Shown here in pieces: positions 15,089 through 17,538 of a stretch of 17,538 nt of DNA. Numbering within the stretch: position 1 is the stretch's first letter; the number at the start of each line of letters is the position of its first letter. Source of the stretch: an uncultured Muribaculum sp. Its GTDB lineage: Bacteria; Bacteroidota; Bacteroidia; Bacteroidales; Muribaculaceae. The DNA is taken from NCBI GenBank assembly GCA_947573015.1, contig CANPDS010000014.1:1-17538 (forward strand). Reading direction: 5' to 3'. The position numbers and the translations under genes are program-made. Under the pieces are notes generated by a model, which saw only the letters and a program-made list of their open reading frames with translations, was not told the origin of the DNA and did no database searches.

Positions 15089-16726
15089 TCCGCAAAACTG
15101 TTTAGCGTGGATACAAAGTATATTTTTGTGACTGGAGGCGTGGTCTCCTCACTTGGGAAAGGTATCATTTCATCGTCGCTTGCATGCCTGCTTGAGGCGC
15201 GTGGTTTCCGGGTTACTATCCAGAAGTTCGATCCCTACATCAATATTGATCCGGGCACTCTTAATCCGTATGAACATGGAGAGTGCTATGTTACTGTTGA
15301 CGGACATGAGGCTGATCTGGATCTCGGGCATTATGAGCGTTTCACAAATATGCGCACCACGCGTGCCAACAACATCACTACAGGACGCATCTATCAGAAT
15401 GTGATCGACAAAGAGCGTCGCGGAGATTATCTTGGTAAGACTGTACAGATTGTGCCCCATATTACCGATGAGATCAAACGCAATGTGAAGTTGCTCGGGA
15501 ATACCGGCGACTATGACTTTGTGATTACCGAGATCGGAGGCACTGTTGGCGATATAGAGTCACTCCCATTTATTGAGGCTATGCGCCAGCTACAGTGGGA
15601 ACTTGGCACAGATGCTCTTTGCATCCACCTTACCTATGTGCCTTATCTTCATGCTGCAAAAGAGCTTAAGACGAAGCCTACACAGCATTCCGTAAAGCAA
15701 CTTCAGGAAGTGGGTATCCGTCCGGATGTGCTTGTGCTACGCACTGAGCGCGACATCCCGGCGCCCATGCGCCGCAAGATCGCTCTTTTCTGCAATGTGT
15801 CGCCCGATGCGGTTGTGCAGAGCATGGATGTCCCCACCATCTATCAGGTGCCGGTGAAGATGCACGAACAGCATCTTGATGAGATCGTGCTTCGGAAAAT
15901 GAATGTTCCTGTAGAGGGTGAGCCTGATATGAAGCCTTGGATGCACTTCCTTGACAAACTTGACAATGCTACCGAGACAGTAACCATAGGGCTGGTAGGT
16001 AAATATGTGGAGTTGCAGGATGCCTACAAGTCAATAAACGAGGCGTTGCTGCAGGCTGCCACATACAACGACCGCCGTCTTAAGCTGGTATATATCCACT
16101 CAGAGAAGCTTGATGAAAGCAATGTTGAGGAGAAACTTTCCGGAATGGATGGCGTCATTATTGCCCCGGGGTTCGGTCAGCGCGGCATTGAAGGTAAATT
16201 TGTGGCTCTGAAGTGGCTTCGTGAGCATGATGTGCCCACATTCGGCATATGTCTTGGCATGCAGTGTATGGTGATAGAATTTGCGCGTAATGTGCTCGGA
16301 TTCGCCGATGCCAACTCTACAGAAATGGATCTCCACACCTCCCACAATGTGATTGACCTTATGGAGGAGCAGAAGTCCATTACCGACAAGGGTGGCACCA
16401 TGCGTCTCGGCGCATATGAATGTCGTCTTGTAGCCGGAAGCCGGGCTGCTGAGGCTTACGGCTCCGGATCAGTAAGCGAGCGCCATCGTCATCGTTTCGA
16501 ATTCAATGGTGAATATCGCGAATGTTTCGAGCAGGCTGGCATGAAGTGTGTGGGTGAAAATCCTGCCACACATCTTGTAGAGGTTGTCGAGTTGCCCGAC
16601 CATCGTTGGTTCGTTGGTACTCAATATCATCCCGAATACTCCTCGACGGTCCTGTCTCCCAATCCTCTGTTCCTCTCATTTGTCAAGGCTGCCATAGCCT
16701 ATGACACTGAAAATCATGATAAATAA
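15086..16726 (+). CDS. pyrG: CTP synthase (glutamine-hydrolysing)
   Basis: This enzyme makes CTP from UTP, ATP and glutamine, and works as a tetramer or filament in the cytosol. The 546 residues fit the family. The synthase domain starts TKYIFVTGGVVSSLGKGI, with the P-loop around 16-27, and contains the FDPYINIDPGTLNPYEHGE region. The C-terminal amidotransferase domain carries nucleophile Cys389 (GICLGMQ) and the His515/Glu517 pair (QYHPEY). The start at 15086 gives seven or eight residues before the conserved TKYIFVTGG. It is the only in-frame ATG available between the promoter and that motif. It is followed by yidC after 28 bases with no terminator, an arrangement often seen in Bacteroidetes. 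Confidence 0.98.
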   Translation: MSAKLFSVDTKYIFVTGGVVSSLGKGIISSSLACLLEARGFRVTIQKFDPYINIDPGTLNPYEHGECYVTVDGHEADLDLGHYERFTNMRTTRANNITTGRIYQNVIDKERRGDYLGKTVQIVPHITDEIKRNVKLLGNTGDYDFVITEIGGTVGDIESLPFIEAMRQLQWELGTDALCIHLTYVPYLHAAKELKTKPTQHSVKQLQEVGIRPDVLVLRTERDIPAPMRRKIALFCNVSPDAVVQSMDVPTIYQVPVKMHEQHLDEIVLRKMNVPVEGEPDMKPWMHFLDKLDNATETVTIGLVGKYVELQDAYKSINEALLQAATYNDRRLKLVYIHSEKLDESNVEEKLSGMDGVIIAPGFGQRGIEGKFVALKWLREHDVPTFGICLGMQCMVIEFARNVLGFADANSTEMDLHTSHNVIDLMEEQKSITDKGGTMRLGAYECRLVAGSRAAEAYGSGSVSERHRHRFEFNGEYRECFEQAGMKCVGENPATHLVEVVELPDHRWFVGTQYHPEYSSTVLSPNPLFLSFVKAAIAYDTENHDK

Positions 16727-16754
16727 ACCAAAAGAAGTAATATAAAAGAAGTAA

Positions 16755-17538
16755 ATGGATAAGAACACCATGTACGGCATGCTACTGATGGGTGCCGTGC
16801 TATTAGGATTTATCTGGCTTAATCAGCCACAGCCTCAGTCGGGGCCCGCTCCTGCTGAGGAAGTGACACAAGATCAGGCTGCCGCAGCTGCCGACAATCT
16901 ACTTGCAACGCCCTCCGATTCGTTGACACAGGGACAATTGCTTATGCTTGCCGATGCTGTCGGTCGCTATGGCACACCCGACAGCACAGGCCGTGGGAAT
17001 GTCAACCGTGATGGGATAGTGCTTTCAGGCAATGGTTCTGAAGTGACCGGATATGTTAAAGTCGATTCAGTAGAGATGCCTGTAGGTATGCTTGCAGATC
17101 CTGCTGCGGCCATGTCAGCGCATGGAGTCAGCGCAAAGGCTTATATAGCTGCTGTGGATCGTGTGAAGTCGCTTCTGCGCGATCTTACCCAATATCAGGG
17201 ATTTGCACGCTATCTGCAAGGGACGAATGATACGGTGACTCTGCACAACAATGTGATCTCGCTTGATATAGCATCCAAGGGTGCCATGATCGCAACTGCT
17301 GAGCTTGCCGATTACGACAGCTTCCGTGGTGGAAAGGTAAAGGTGGTGTCAGGGAATGATGACGCTTATTCATTTATTCTAAACTCCGCTGACCGTGAGT
17401 TTGACACACGCGATTTCTATTTCCATCCCACAGAAGTCAGTGATTCCTCTGTGCTTATGACTCTTGATCTTGGGCGCGGCACTGCTTTCGGCTTGCGTTA
17501 TACTCTTGTGCCTGACAGCTATGTAGTGCGTCTGGATA
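16755..17538 (+). CDS. yidC: Membrane protein insertase YidC, N-terminal part (runs off the window)
   Basis: The open frame from ATG 16755 continues without a stop to the right edge, 261 codons. The start MDKNTMYGMLLMGAVLLGFIWLNQ is the first transmembrane helix in the form usual for Bacteroidetes YidC. After an Ala/Asp/Gln-rich linker comes the start of the periplasmic beta-sandwich domain: FARYLQG near residue 154, then TLHNNVISLDIASKGAMIATAEL. YidC inserts and folds inner-membrane proteins with or without SecYEG. The linker between the first helix and the periplasmic domain is about 130 residues, longer than I remember from Bacteroides homologues. It includes a DRVKSLLRDL helix-like stretch. 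The conserved insertase core lies beyond the window. Confidence 0.93.
   Translation, partial: MDKNTMYGMLLMGAVLLGFIWLNQPQPQSGPAPAEEVTQDQAAAAADNLLATPSDSLTQGQLLMLADAVGRYGTPDSTGRGNVNRDGIVLSGNGSEVTGYVKVDSVEMPVGMLADPAAAMSAHGVSAKAYIAAVDRVKSLLRDLTQYQGFARYLQGTNDTVTLHNNVISLDIASKGAMIATAELADYDSFRGGKVKVVSGNDDAYSFILNSADREFDTRDFYFHPTEVSDSSVLMTLDLGRGTAFGLRYTLVPDSYVVRLD

Noticed and set aside
1..17538. CRISPR array, insertion sequence, integrase, toxin-antitoxin or defence gene
   Set aside because: No regularly spaced repeats, transposase or integrase motifs, or small paired toxin-antitoxin-like genes were seen. All long gaps are accounted for by promoters, hairpins or the tRNA fragment.

Overview
The window looks like chromosomal DNA from a Bacteroidales bacterium. 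The evidence is: promoter cores of the Bacteroidetes sigma-factor type (TAnnTTTG) upstream of several genes, AT-rich leaders without clear Shine-Dalgarno sequences, a lipoprotein with an acidic run right after the lipidated Cys (the Bacteroidetes surface-export pattern), a type IX secretion (T9SS) type A C-terminal domain, and a pyrG-yidC pair. A Muribaculaceae-like gut member is my guess, not something shown here. All complete protein genes are on the + strand.

Region 1 (1-5510) is accessory and carbohydrate-related. It holds the 3' end of an unrecognised gene, a predicted surface lipoprotein related to the GH99/GH71/WbsX-like glycosidase fold (169-1488), and a 1271-residue secreted protein with two right-handed beta-helix modules, a discoidin-like domain and a T9SS tail (1633-5448). 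A perfect 17-bp terminator hairpin closes the region. It resembles the distal end of a polysaccharide-utilisation locus, but no SusC/SusD gene lies inside the window.

Region 2 (5511-7160) is guaA (GMP synthase) with its own promoter core and terminator. Region 3 (about 7155-7671) is noncoding. It holds a tRNA(CAT) gene fragment on the minus strand that keeps a full promoter and the 5' two thirds of the tRNA but lacks the T arm and 3' acceptor strand. It also holds palindromes and a probable thrS promoter.

Region 4 (7672-11058) is the conserved translation cluster thrS-infC-rpmI-rplT, with a structured spacer before rplT and a terminator after it. Region 5 (11209-14982) is a long-chain acyl-CoA ligase (fadD-like), prfB (release factor 2, with no programmed frameshift) and argB, closely spaced and probably cotranscribed from a promoter before the ligase. 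Region 6 (14983-17538) is pyrG behind a short leader packed with inverted repeats, then the 5' part of yidC, which runs off the window.

Most of the window is housekeeping: purine and pyrimidine nucleotide synthesis, translation, arginine and lipid metabolism, and membrane protein insertion. The points most worth a second look are the broken tRNA with an intact promoter, the lipoprotein/giant beta-helix pair, and the RNA structures before pyrG and rplT. I found no CRISPR array, insertion sequence, integrase or obvious new defence system.
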